From contig NZ_WBXP01000014.1 of the NCBI RefSeq assembly GCF_016415625.1, positions 1-64,000 on the forward strand: a stretch of DNA of 64,000 nucleotides, written 5' to 3'. Within the stretch, counting starts at the first letter, position 1; every line of letters starts with the position of its first letter. The position numbers and the translations under genes were made by a program. The stretch is from Shimwellia pseudoproteus. Lineage in GTDB: Bacteria > Pseudomonadota > Gammaproteobacteria > Enterobacterales > Enterobacteriaceae. The notes under the pieces were generated by a model that saw nothing but the letters and a program-made list of their open reading frames with translations, searched no databases and was not told the DNA's origin. This document shows positions 45,294-54,370 of this stretch, one piece after another.

Positions 45294-46289
45294 ATGAACA
45301 ATATCACCTTATCATCCCTGGTCGCCATCCTCGCGGCAGCCACCGTTTCTGCGTGCCAGGCTGAAACCACCGCACCGCAAACGGCCTTTGACAACGTTAA
45401 CCAGATCAACGCCGGTGAGCTGAATATTGGCTATGTGGACCTCGGGCCGAAGGACGGCCAGCCGGTTATTCTGCTGCACGGCTGGCCCTATGATATTCAC
45501 AGTTATCAACACGTGGCCCCGGCGCTGGCAAAACAAGGGTTTCGGGTGATAGTTCCCTATAATCGCGGTTTTGGTACCACCCGATTTTTGCAGGCCAGCA
45601 CGCCGAGAAATGGCGAGCCCGTCGCCATGGCCCATGACGTTGTGGCCCTGATGGATGCGCTGCATATCAAGCAGGCGGTGTTTGCCGGTTACGACTGGGG
45701 GGCCCGCAGTGCGGATATCGTCGCCGCCCTGTGGCCCGGGCGCGTGAAAGCCCTGGTATCGGTCAGCGGTTATCTTATCAGCAGCCAGGCTATCGGCGAG
45801 AAGCCGCTACCGCCCCAGGCCGAATTGCAGTGGTGGTATCAGTTCTACTTTGCCACTGAGCGCGGCAAACAGGGGTACAGCAAAAATACCCACGATTTTG
45901 CGCGGCTGATCTGGCAGCAAGCCTCCCCGGGCTGGAAATTCAGCGACGCCACCTTCAACGCCAGTGCCGCATCGCTGGACAACCCGGACCATGTGGCCAT
46001 TACCCTGAATAACTATCGCTGGCGGCTGGGGCTGGAAAAAGGCGAGGCCAAATACGCCGCCGACGAGCAGAAACTGGCGACACTGCCCGCGATTAGTGTG
46101 CCGACCATTACCATTGAAGGGGATAATAACGGCGCCCCGCATCCGGCCCCGCAGACCTACGCCGGCAAATTTACCGGCAAATACCAGCACGTGACCTTTA
46201 CCGGCAATATTGGCCACAACCCGCCCCAGGAAGATCCCGTGGCCTTTACCAACGCGGTGGTGGCCGCGAATAAGCTCGGAGAGGGCTAG
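45294..46289 (+). CDS. Epoxide-hydrolase-like alpha/beta hydrolase, putative lipoprotein
   Basis: A 331-residue exported hydrolase. The N-terminus is a signal with a lipobox VSAC at 18-21 (Cys21), so it may be lipid-anchored. LLHGWPYDIHSYQHV (60-74) is the oxyanion loop. The nucleophile elbow reads GYDWGA with Asp134 instead of Ser, as in epoxide hydrolases and haloalkane dehalogenases. NIGHNPPQEDP near 305 supplies the base His. I chose ATG 45294 behind CGGAGAGA; a longer frame from 45114 would bury the signal peptide. It is divergent from the TetR/SDR pair. Substrate unknown. Confidence 0.82.
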   Translation: MNNITLSSLVAILAAATVSACQAETTAPQTAFDNVNQINAGELNIGYVDLGPKDGQPVILLHGWPYDIHSYQHVAPALAKQGFRVIVPYNRGFGTTRFLQASTPRNGEPVAMAHDVVALMDALHIKQAVFAGYDWGARSADIVAALWPGRVKALVSVSGYLISSQAIGEKPLPPQAELQWWYQFYFATERGKQGYSKNTHDFARLIWQQASPGWKFSDATFNASAASLDNPDHVAITLNNYRWRLGLEKGEAKYAADEQKLATLPAISVPTITIEGDNNGAPHPAPQTYAGKFTGKYQHVTFTGNIGHNPPQEDPVAFTNAVVAANKLGEG

Positions 46290-46356
46290 CCCGCTAACTG
46301 ACCGGGGCTGTGCTATGTTGAAAAACACCGTTACCTTTCACTTGCCGGGATAAATC

Positions 46357-47097
46357 ATGGATCAACGCGACTACATATTGGTGGTGGATGACGATAGCGA
46401 CATCCGTGAGCTGGTGGTGGATTACCTGGTCACGTCTGGCTACCGGGCCGGGGGGGCCGCCAACGGCAAGGCGATGTACCGGATGCTGGAGCATCACCAT
46501 GTGGATCTGGTGGTACTGGATGTGATGATGCCCGGGGATGACGGGCTGACACTGTGCCGCCAGCTACGCAGCGGCCCTTATAAAGACCTGCCGGTATTGA
46601 TGCTGACCGCCCGCAGTGACGATATGGACCGTATCCTCGGGCTGGAGATGGGGGCCGATGATTACCTGGTCAAACCCTTTGTGGCCCGGGAACTGCTGGC
46701 GCGCATCAAAGCTATCCTCCGGCGGCTGCGCAGCCTGCCCCCCAATCTGCAAATCAGCGAGGCGGCGCGTATTATCGCGTTTGGTGACTGGCAACTGGAT
46801 ACTACTGCCCGCCACCTGGTGGACCCGGCGGGGGTGATCACTGCCCTGAGCGGTGCGGAATACCGGCTGCTACGGGTCTTTGTGGATAATCCCCGGCGGG
46901 TGCTCACCCGGGACCAATTGCTCAACCTGACCCAGGGGCGGGACGCCGAATTGTTTGAGCGATCTATCGACCTGCTGGTCAGCCGGGTACGCCAGCGCCT
47001 GAATGATGACGCCCGCACCCCGGCGTACATCAAGACCGTGCGCAGCGAAGGCTATGTCTTTGCCATGCCGGTGGTGATTGCCGCAGGGCGGGAATGA
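46357..47097 (+). CDS. OmpR-family response regulator
   Basis: A 246-residue two-component regulator. The receiver domain (about 5-120) has the acidic pocket VVDDDSD (9-15), phospho-acceptor Asp55 in VVLDVMMPG and the conserved Lys in DDYLVKPF (about 104-111). The C-terminal winged helix (about 150-240) has LLRVFVDNPRRVLTRDQLL and the end AYIKTVRSEGYVFA. It overlaps the histidine kinase gene by ATGA and so is made together with it. The target genes are not evident; the DipZ-like gene downstream is a candidate. Confidence 0.92.
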   Translation: MDQRDYILVVDDDSDIRELVVDYLVTSGYRAGGAANGKAMYRMLEHHHVDLVVLDVMMPGDDGLTLCRQLRSGPYKDLPVLMLTARSDDMDRILGLEMGADDYLVKPFVARELLARIKAILRRLRSLPPNLQISEAARIIAFGDWQLDTTARHLVDPAGVITALSGAEYRLLRVFVDNPRRVLTRDQLLNLTQGRDAELFERSIDLLVSRVRQRLNDDARTPAYIKTVRSEGYVFAMPVVIAAGRE

Positions 47098-48422
47098 CCC
47101 TCTGGCCCGGGAGCCTGCTGGCCAGGCTAATGCTTATCATCCTGCCGGGGTTACTGCTGGCTAACGGGCTGAGCCTTAGCCTGGTGCTGGCAGAGCGGAT
47201 GGCGAGCGCCCGCACGGTAATGCTCAACACCCTCGGGCAGGACGTGGCCACCAGTGTGGCAATCCTCGACCGGTTACCGGCAGTGGAGCGCCCGGCCTGG
47301 CTGGCGCGGCTTAACCGGGGTAACTACCGCTATGTGCTGGGGGCGGGGCAGCCAGGCCCGGCACCGGTGGATGCCCGTTCCCGGGCGGCTATCGGGGCAC
47401 TGCAACAGGCGCTGGATGGTCACTATTCCCCGACATTTAGCGCTGTTCCCGGTAACATCCCCCATTTTCAGCTTCATTTGCGCCTGGGGGATGGCGCGCC
47501 GCTCACTCTGGATGTCACCCCCCATATGGCGCCGGTTGCGGGCTGGCTGCCGGTGGTGTTGCTTATCCAGCTAGTGTTGCTGGTGATTTGCGCCTGGCTG
47601 GCGGTCCGCCATGTGGTGCGGCCCATTGCCCGTTTTACCCGGGCGGCAGAGTCTATTGATCCCGCCACCGACAGTGAACCAATGCCGGAGCAGGGGCCGG
47701 TGGAGGTGCGCCAGGCGGCGAGGGCCTTTAACAGTATGCAGTCCCGCATCCAGCGCCACCTGAAAGAGCGCGCCCATATCCTGGCCGCGATATCCCATGA
47801 TTTACAGACCCCAATCACCCGGATGAAGCTGCGGGTGGAAATGGCGGCCCAACCCGCCTTGCGCGATAAGCTTAACCAGGATCTCGACAATATGACCCGC
47901 CTGGTGCGGGAGGGGATCGCCTATGCCCGCACCCGGGACGTTCCCCCCGAGCCGTTTCATCCCCTCGCGCTGCCTGGGTTTCTCGACAGTCTGGTGTGTG
48001 ATTATGTAGATACCGGTAAACACGTCACTTTTGTCACCTCTCCGGTGGCTGTTGTGGTTTCCACCCGCCCCCAGGCCTTGCGGCGGATCATGACGAATCT
48101 GGTGGATAATGCGCTTAAGTTCGCCAGTCAGGCAGAGGTTATTCTCGATAGCGCAGACCCTGCCCGGGTGATCATTACTATTGCGGATAATGGGCCGGGG
48201 ATCCCGGAAAGCGAGCTGGAGGCGGTATTTCAGCCCTTTTACCGGCTGGAGTCCTCCCGTAATCGCGCCACCGGCGGCACTGGGCTGGGGCTGGCCATTG
48301 CCCGGCAACTGGCTCAGCAACTGGGGGGCGAGCTGGTGCTCAGTAACGCCCCGGACGGGGGGCTACGCGCCCGTCTGGCGCTCCCCCGCAACGTATCACA
48401 CTGTATCGGGCGCCCGCCGTGA
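47094..48422 (+). CDS. Sensor histidine kinase
   Basis: A 442-residue EnvZ-like kinase. Membrane segments lie at about 10-33 and 150-170 with a periplasmic domain of about 115 residues between; a HAMP linker (VRHVVRPIARFTRAAESID) follows. The phospho-acceptor His235 lies in AAISHDLQTPITRM. The ATP-binding boxes are LVDNALKFA (N box), ADNGPGIPESE and GGTGLGLAIARQLA. The signal sensed is unknown. It overlaps the upstream response regulator gene by 4 bases. Confidence 0.92.
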   Translation: MTLWPGSLLARLMLIILPGLLLANGLSLSLVLAERMASARTVMLNTLGQDVATSVAILDRLPAVERPAWLARLNRGNYRYVLGAGQPGPAPVDARSRAAIGALQQALDGHYSPTFSAVPGNIPHFQLHLRLGDGAPLTLDVTPHMAPVAGWLPVVLLIQLVLLVICAWLAVRHVVRPIARFTRAAESIDPATDSEPMPEQGPVEVRQAARAFNSMQSRIQRHLKERAHILAAISHDLQTPITRMKLRVEMAAQPALRDKLNQDLDNMTRLVREGIAYARTRDVPPEPFHPLALPGFLDSLVCDYVDTGKHVTFVTSPVAVVVSTRPQALRRIMTNLVDNALKFASQAEVILDSADPARVIITIADNGPGIPESELEAVFQPFYRLESSRNRATGGTGLGLAIARQLAQQLGGELVLSNAPDGGLRARLALPRNVSHCIGRPP

Positions 48423-48539
48423 TACACCGCCAGACAAAAACCCCCCTCAGACAACACAATACCGATACCTGGCCGGCATGTAATGGCGGGACCAACAGCG
48501 GGCACTGGGTTCCGCTGTGCAACCGCCACGAGGTGTCTT

Positions 48540-49730
48540 ATGTTTGCTGTTATCGCTTTTCTGGGGGGGATGGTAAGCCTGCTCAGCCCCTGCACATTGC
48601 CGGTGATTCCCCTGTTATTTGCCAGTTTTCGCGGCAGTAAGCGCCATATTCTGTTATTGCTGCTGGGAATGGTGGTGATGTTCACCGCCCTGTCACTGTT
48701 ATTGACCGTCTCCAGCGCCTGGATTACCCCCGCGACCCGTATCGGGCGCTGGCTGGCGCTGGCGATGCTGGCGGTTGCGGCGCTGGGGTTAATCTCGCCG
48801 ACTATTGCTCAGCGCCTGGCGGCCCCCGCCGTGTGGCTGGGAAACTACCTGAATCTCCGCAGTATGCGGGGCGGCGGTGATATTGCCGCGTTACTGTCCG
48901 GCCTGGCGGTGGAGTTGCTCTGGTCCCCTTGTGCCGGGCCGATCCTTGGCGCCATTCTCGGGACGGCACTGGCCGGAGGCAGCCCGCTGGCCACCGGGGT
49001 ATTGCTGCTGGCCTATGGCGGTGGCTGTGCGCTGATGCTGGCACTGCTGGGGGTATCTGGCCAGCGGCTGGTGGCCCGTTTGCGGGGCCACCAGCCGCTG
49101 TTAGGGATGGTGCGGCGGGGCGGTGGGGGGGTGATGTTAATCGCCGTGCTGGTCAGTACCGGGGGAGGTAATCATCTGTACCCCCAGCTCTCCGGCCTGG
49201 CCGAACGGCTGGAAAAGCAGCTGATTGACTGGCGTGATGCGCCCGGGGGAAGAGTCCGGCTCCAGCCGGTGGCTGCCGCCCAGCCCACCAGTGCGATGCC
49301 TGAGCTGGACGGCGGCGGTGACTGGATCAACAGCCCCCCGCTGACCGCCGCCGCCCTGAAGGGCCACGTGGTGCTGGTGGATTTCTGGACCTATGACTGC
49401 ATCAATTGCCAGCATACGCTGCCCCACGTGCGGGAACTGTACCGTAAATACCAGCCCCGGGGGCTGGTGGTGATTGGGGTGCATACCCCGGAATACCCCT
49501 GGGAGAAAAACCTGCCTTCCGTGCAGGATGCCGTCAGAAAATGGGGCATCCGTTACCCGGTGGTCACTGATAACCAGTACCGGATTTGGCAGGCCTTCGG
49601 TAACCGCTACTGGCCGGCGCAGTATTATTTCGACAGCCGCGGCCAGCTGCGTTATGCCGCCTTTGGTGAAGGTAATTATGAGAAACAGGAGCAGGTCGTT
49701 CAGCAGTTGCTGAAAGAAGCTCACGCATAA
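48540..49730 (+). CDS. DipZ-like protein: CcdA-type membrane domain fused to a thioredoxin-like domain
   Basis: A 396-residue membrane thiol:disulfide carrier. The CcdA-like part (about 1-215, six or more helices) has the paired cysteines in LLSPCTLPVIP (Cys18) and LLWSPCAGPILG (Cys131). The thioredoxin-like domain (about 255-395) faces the periplasm and has the active motif TYDCINCQHTLPHV (Cys287, Cys290), with AlkyI-reductase-like GVHTPEYPWE. This layout resembles mycobacterial DipZ; it lacks the N-terminal DsbD alpha domain. I chose ATG 48540 (AGG at 48531-48533) over an in-frame ATG at 48483. It follows a two-component system by 117 bases and may be its target. It may supply reducing power to exported proteins. 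Confidence 0.82.
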   Translation: MFAVIAFLGGMVSLLSPCTLPVIPLLFASFRGSKRHILLLLLGMVVMFTALSLLLTVSSAWITPATRIGRWLALAMLAVAALGLISPTIAQRLAAPAVWLGNYLNLRSMRGGGDIAALLSGLAVELLWSPCAGPILGAILGTALAGGSPLATGVLLLAYGGGCALMLALLGVSGQRLVARLRGHQPLLGMVRRGGGGVMLIAVLVSTGGGNHLYPQLSGLAERLEKQLIDWRDAPGGRVRLQPVAAAQPTSAMPELDGGGDWINSPPLTAAALKGHVVLVDFWTYDCINCQHTLPHVRELYRKYQPRGLVVIGVHTPEYPWEKNLPSVQDAVRKWGIRYPVVTDNQYRIWQAFGNRYWPAQYYFDSRGQLRYAAFGEGNYEKQEQVVQQLLKEAHA

Positions 49731-50271
49731 TCGCTCTTTTTGCTATCTCTTTGGCGGTGTGCCGTACGTACCGCCAAAGCCAGCGAACATCAGTATTGGC
49801 GGGGTAATGTAGGGAATATCTGGCGATAATGTTAAAAATTTTTATCGAAGAAGGCAACAAATGTACTGGTAAGCGACCCGGCTGAACAGTATATAATTAG
49901 CGATGGTTACCGGTAACAATCTGGTGTTTCACAGAAGAATGGTTCCCGCAGGATCGCCATTTTTCACAATGCTAATTGAATGAATGAACTACTCTTTTTG
50001 TTAATACTCACCTGTAGAATAATCACCTGGCTGACAAACGAAAATCGCACTTTTTTGCTGATAACTGACGGCGTAATATCGCGATATTCGTTTATTTAGT
50101 ACTACAATTACTCCGGTGATTATTAACTAACAATTAACGATCCATGTTACCTGGCTGGCAATACGCTGGTCATGATATGGCATAACAATAATTAGCTGTC
50201 GTTGTTTGTTTTCTGTTCGTTACGAGGTTCCTGGTGTTATAGCAACAACAATTTCTGGATGGGAATGTACT
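49731..50271. other. Long intergenic region before the GMC dehydrogenase operon
   Basis: These 541 bases are AT-rich and hold no convincing gene. A perfect hairpin (CTTTGGCGGT/ACCGCCAAAG, 49749-49779) follows the DipZ-like gene without a T-run. A perfect palindrome GTTACCGGTAAC lies at 49906-49917. A long, promoter-like AT-rich stretch runs from about 49980 to 50200. The size leaves room for a small RNA or complex control of the downstream operon, but I cannot identify either. Confidence 0.5.
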
Positions 50272-51027
50272 ATGTCGAAAGAAAGAAATAACAGTTCCAG
50301 GCGTGATTTTCTTGTAAAATCAATGGGATTAATCCCCGCCGTTGTGGTGACCGGTGGCAATATTGGTGCGCTGAGTTTTGCCGGGTCCGCCGCTGCCGCC
50401 AGTGATACCCCGAAAACTGCAGCCTCTGGGGCGTCAGCCGGGGATGGTAAAGCGTGGCAGCCGGTATTTTTCAATACTGAAGAATGGGCGTTTGTGAAGG
50501 CGGCCGTGGCCCGCTTGATCCCCGCCGACGACCGCGGCCCAGGTGCGCTGGAAGCCGGTGTCCCTGAGTTTATTGATAAGCAGATGAACACCCCTTATGC
50601 CACTGGCGCTATCTGGTATATGCAGGGGCCGTTTAACCCGGATGTCCCGAAAGAAATGGGCTATCAGCTGCCTCTGGTCCCTAAGCAGATCTACAATCTC
50701 GGGATTGCGGACGCCAACGCCTGGTGCAAGCAGCAACACGGTAAAGTGTTCGCCGATCTGACCCCGGAACAGCAAGATGCGACCCTGAGCGCGTTTGAAG
50801 CCGGTTCCGCACAGTTCCCGCAAGTGCCCGCCAGTCTGTTTTTCTCCTACCTGTTACAAAACACCCGTGAAGGCTTCTTCAGTGACCCGATCCACGGCGG
50901 TAACAAAGGCATGGTGGGCTGGACGTTGATTAATTTCCCGGGGGCGCGGGCCGATTTCATGGACTGGGTAGAACGCGGCGAGCGCTATCCCTTCCCGCCA
51001 GTATCAATTAATGGGGTAAGGGCATAA
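50272..51027 (+). CDS. Gluconate 2-dehydrogenase-type small (gamma) subunit, Tat-exported
   Basis: A 251-residue subunit 3 of membrane-bound FAD sugar/gluconate dehydrogenases. A twin-arginine signal begins [12 protein letters not shown] (8-19); the folded FAD subunit without its own signal is presumably co-exported with it. [20 protein letters not shown] (about 75-94) and [14 protein letters not shown] (about 220-233) are family signatures. I chose ATG 50272 since an upstream frame start would add residues ahead of the Tat motif. It is the first gene of a three-gene operon; the next starts two bases after its stop. Confidence 0.88.
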   Translation: MSKERNNSSRRDFLVKSMGLIPAVVVTGGNIGALSFAGSAAAASDTPKTAASGASAGDGKAWQPVFFNTEEWAFVKAAVARLIPADDRGPGALEAGVPEFIDKQMNTPYATGAIWYMQGPFNPDVPKEMGYQLPLVPKQIYNLGIADANAWCKQQHGKVFADLTPEQQDATLSAFEAGSAQFPQVPASLFFSYLLQNTREGFFSDPIHGGNKGMVGWTLINFPGARADFMDWVERGERYPFPPVSINGVRA

Positions 51028-51029
51028 GC

Positions 51030-52814
51030 ATGGCAACTGTACTGAAAAAAACCGATGCGGTAATCGTCGGCTTTGGTTGGGTCGGGGCCATTATGGCCAA
51101 GGAACTGACTGAAGCGGGCCTGAATGTGGTCGCCCTTGAACGCGGCCCAATGCGCGACACCTGGCCGGATGGCGCATATCCCCAGGTGATTGATGAGCTA
51201 ACGTATAACATCCGCCGTAAGCTGTTCCAGGATCTCTCCAAAAGCACGGTAACCATCCGCCACGACAGCAACCAGACGGCGGTGCCTTACCGCCAGCTGG
51301 CGGCGTTCCTGCCGGGGACCGGGGTGGGCGGTGCGGGCCTGCACTGGTCCGGGGTCCATTTCCGCGCCGATCCGATTGAACTGCGGATGCGCAGCCATTA
51401 CGAAGAGCGCTACGGGAAACACTTTATTCCTGACGATATGATAATCCAGGACTTTGGGGTGACCTACGACGAGCTGGAACCGTTTTACGACAAAGCGGAA
51501 AAAGTTTTTGGCACCTCCGGCACCGCCTGGACCATTAAAGGCCAGAAAGTGGGGGAAGGGAAAGGCGGCAACTTCTTTGCGCCGGATCGCTCCGCGGATT
51601 TCCCGCTACCGGCCCAGAAAAACACCTGGTCTGCCCAGCTGTTTGAGAAAGCCGCAAAATCGATTGGCTATCACCCTTATAACTTACCGTCTGCCAACAC
51701 GTCAGACTCGTACACTAACCCCTATGGCGCCCAGATGGGGCCGTGTAACTTCTGCGGTTTCTGCAGCGGTTATGCCTGCTATATGTACTCCAAAGCGTCC
51801 CCTAACGTTAACATTTTGCCCGCATTGCGCCGTGAGAAAGGCTTTGAGCTGCGCACCAATGCGAATGTGCTGAAGGTGAACCTGACGGACGACAAACAGC
51901 GCGCCACCGGGGTGACCTACGTGGATGGCCAGGGGCGTGAGGTTGAACAGCCCGCGGACCTGGTCATTATTGGCGCCTTCCAGTTCCATAACGTCCACCT
52001 GATGCTGCTGTCCGGCATCGGTAAGCCCTATAACCCGGAAACCGGGGAAGGGGTCGTGGGCCGCAACTTCGCCTACCAGAACATGACCACCGTGAAGGCT
52101 ATCTTTGATAAAGACACCTTCACCAATCCGTTTATCGGGGCCGGTGGTAACGGGGTGGGCGTGGATGATTTCAACGCCGATAACTTTGACCACGGCCCGC
52201 TGGGGTTTGTGGGCGGCTCGCCGTTCTGGGTTAACCAGGCGGGCACCAAGCCTATCTCCGGCCTGCCGGTTCCGCCGGGCACCCCGGCCTGGGGCAGCAA
52301 ATGGAAGGCGGCGGTGGCGGATACCTACACCCACCACTTGTCGATGGATGCCCACGGGGCGCACCAGTCTTATCGCCAGAACTACCTGGATCTGGACCCG
52401 AACTACAAAAACGTCTTCGGCCAGCCGCTGCTGCGGATGACGTTTGACTGGCAGGAAAATGACATCAAAATGGCGCAGTTTATGTACTCGAAGCTGCGAC
52501 CCATTGCCGAGGCCATGAACCCGAAATATATTCTCGGCAGCCCGAAAAACGCCAATAGCCATTTCGACACCACCAGCTACCAGACCACCCATATGAACGG
52601 CGGTGCGGTAATGGGGGATGATCCGAAAACCAGCGCCGTAAACCGTTATTTGCAAAGCTGGGACGTGCACAACGTGTTTGTTATTGGGGCCTCTGCCTTC
52701 CCGCAGGGACTGGGCTATAACCCGACAGGTACCGTGGCCGCACTGGCCTACTGGTCTGCGAAAGCGATCCGCGAGCAGTACCTGAAGAACCCGGGCCCAC
52801 TGGTGCAGGCATAA
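51030..52814 (+). CDS. GMC-type FAD dehydrogenase catalytic subunit with Fe-S cysteine motif
   Basis: A 594-residue FAD-dependent oxidoreductase of the gluconate 2-dehydrogenase/sorbitol dehydrogenase group. The FAD motif is VIVGFGWVGAIMAKEL (11-26), with AFLPGTGVGGAGLHWSGVH (92-110) the GMC signature. The C-terminal half has HMNGGAVMG and FPQGLGYNPTGTVAALAYWSA for active-site and FAD binding. CNFCGFCSGYAC (Cys239, 242, 245, 250) is a cysteine cluster of the kind that binds an iron-sulfur centre in FAD glucose dehydrogenases. It lacks a signal peptide and would hitch-hike with the Tat-exported gamma subunit. The exact sugar acid or polyol is not decidable. Confidence 0.9.
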   Translation: MATVLKKTDAVIVGFGWVGAIMAKELTEAGLNVVALERGPMRDTWPDGAYPQVIDELTYNIRRKLFQDLSKSTVTIRHDSNQTAVPYRQLAAFLPGTGVGGAGLHWSGVHFRADPIELRMRSHYEERYGKHFIPDDMIIQDFGVTYDELEPFYDKAEKVFGTSGTAWTIKGQKVGEGKGGNFFAPDRSADFPLPAQKNTWSAQLFEKAAKSIGYHPYNLPSANTSDSYTNPYGAQMGPCNFCGFCSGYACYMYSKASPNVNILPALRREKGFELRTNANVLKVNLTDDKQRATGVTYVDGQGREVEQPADLVIIGAFQFHNVHLMLLSGIGKPYNPETGEGVVGRNFAYQNMTTVKAIFDKDTFTNPFIGAGGNGVGVDDFNADNFDHGPLGFVGGSPFWVNQAGTKPISGLPVPPGTPAWGSKWKAAVADTYTHHLSMDAHGAHQSYRQNYLDLDPNYKNVFGQPLLRMTFDWQENDIKMAQFMYSKLRPIAEAMNPKYILGSPKNANSHFDTTSYQTTHMNGGAVMGDDPKTSAVNRYLQSWDVHNVFVIGASAFPQGLGYNPTGTVAALAYWSAKAIREQYLKNPGPLVQA

Positions 52815-52827
52815 AGGAAGGCAGATC

Positions 52828-54168
52828 ATGAAAAAACGACTTTTCTCCGCCCTGGCCCTGGGGATGCTCAGTATGGCGAGCTGGGCCCAGGATACCCAAA
52901 ATAACAGTGACTTGATCAAACGCGGCGAGTATCTGGCCCGGGCCGGTGACTGCGTGGCGTGCCACACCAACGGCAGCAAAGGCCAGCCTTTTGCGGGCGG
53001 CCTGGCAATGGCGACCCCGATAGGCACTATCTACTCCACCAACATTACCCCGGACAAGCAGCACGGTATTGGTAACTATACCTTTGAAGAGTTCGATGCT
53101 GCGGTACGTCGCGGGGTGCGTAAAGATGGCTCCACCCTCTACCCGGCGATGCCGTTTCCCTCTTTTGCCCGGGTAACCGAGCCGGATATGCGCGCCATGT
53201 ATGCCTATTTTATGCAAGGCGTGCAGCCCGTTGCTGAGGCGAACAAAGATACCGATATCCCGTGGCCGCTCTCTATGCGCTGGCCGCTGGCAATCTGGCG
53301 CGGGCTGTTTGCCCCAGATCCCAAGGACTTTGTGATTAACAGCAACGCCGATCCCGTGCTGGAGCGTGGCCGTTACCTGGTAGAAGGGTTAGGGCACTGC
53401 GGGGCATGCCATACGCCGCGCAGTATCACCATGCAGGAAAAAGCCCTCAGCGAGCAGGACGGGGATGATTACTTGTCCGGCAGCAACGCACCGATTGACG
53501 GCTGGGTTGCGTCCAGCCTGCGCGGTGAAAATCGCGACGGTCTGGGGACCTGGAATGAGGCGGAACTGGCCGAATTCCTGAAAACCGGTCGTAACGATAA
53601 AAGCGTGGTGTTCGGCGGTATGAGCGATGTGGTCGAACACAGTCTGCAATACCTGTCCGATGACGACATCACGGCCATTGCCCGTTATCTGAAGTCCCTG
53701 CCGCCGAAAGGGGGCAAACAATCCCCGGCACCGCAGGCGGACGATACAGCCCAACAGCTGTGGAAAGGGAATGACAGTAAAACCGGCGCTGCGCTGTATG
53801 TGGATAACTGTGCCGCGTGCCACCGCACGGATGGCGTCGGTTATAAACGCGCCTTCCCGTCCCTGAAAGGTAACCCGGTGGTGCAGACCGATGACCCCAC
53901 CTCGCTTATCCATATTATCCTCACCGGTAACACTACCCCGGCAGTCCAGGGGGCGGTCTCTAACCTGACCATGCCATCCTTTGGCTGGCGGCTGAGCGAT
54001 CAGCAAGTGGCGGATGTGGCAAACTTTGTCCGCACCAGCTGGGGCAATAAAGCCCCGGCGGTGACCGCAGGGGATGTGGCGAAAGTCCGTAAGGACCGGA
54101 GCATGATAGCCGATGAAAAAGCCATGGGCAGCCCGGATGTGTCAAAACTGCCGGGGGCGGCGGAATAG
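52828..54168 (+). CDS. Tri-heme cytochrome c subunit of the GMC dehydrogenase
   Basis: A 446-residue periplasmic or membrane-attached cytochrome that takes electrons from the FAD subunit to ubiquinone. A signal peptide spans about 1-20 (SWA-Q). Three heme attachment motifs are seen: CVACH (42-46), CGACH (191-195) and CAACH (328-332). The length fits the cytochrome subunits of gluconate, alcohol and sorbitol dehydrogenases. It ends the operon. Heme attachment requires the Ccm system, encoded immediately downstream. Confidence 0.94.
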   Translation: MKKRLFSALALGMLSMASWAQDTQNNSDLIKRGEYLARAGDCVACHTNGSKGQPFAGGLAMATPIGTIYSTNITPDKQHGIGNYTFEEFDAAVRRGVRKDGSTLYPAMPFPSFARVTEPDMRAMYAYFMQGVQPVAEANKDTDIPWPLSMRWPLAIWRGLFAPDPKDFVINSNADPVLERGRYLVEGLGHCGACHTPRSITMQEKALSEQDGDDYLSGSNAPIDGWVASSLRGENRDGLGTWNEAELAEFLKTGRNDKSVVFGGMSDVVEHSLQYLSDDDITAIARYLKSLPPKGGKQSPAPQADDTAQQLWKGNDSKTGAALYVDNCAACHRTDGVGYKRAFPSLKGNPVVQTDDPTSLIHIILTGNTTPAVQGAVSNLTMPSFGWRLSDQQVADVANFVRTSWGNKAPAVTAGDVAKVRKDRSMIADEKAMGSPDVSKLPGAAE

Positions 54169-54252
54169 ACGGTAACGTCATGACCGACAGCCCAGCAGGG
54201 AAGCATCAACCGGGAGACACCCCGGCGGGCAGGATGCCCATATAATAAATAA

Positions 54253-54279
54253 CCTGGCTGGCGAAGCCTGCCGGCCAGG
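54253..54279. terminator. Hairpin between the dehydrogenase operon and ccmA
   Basis: CCTGGCTGGC (54253-54262) pairs with GCCGGCCAGG (54270-54279), with one G-T wobble. It is followed by CATTAATCAG rather than a T-run, so it is a weak terminator or mRNA-stabilising stem. The 202-base gap holds no gene. Confidence 0.4.
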
Positions 54280-54370
54280 CATTAATCAGCGGGGGGTCTC
54301 CCGCACATTGGCGCACACAACATGGATATGGCAATGTTTTTAATCTGCGTCCCGGGGTGCAGGGGGACTG

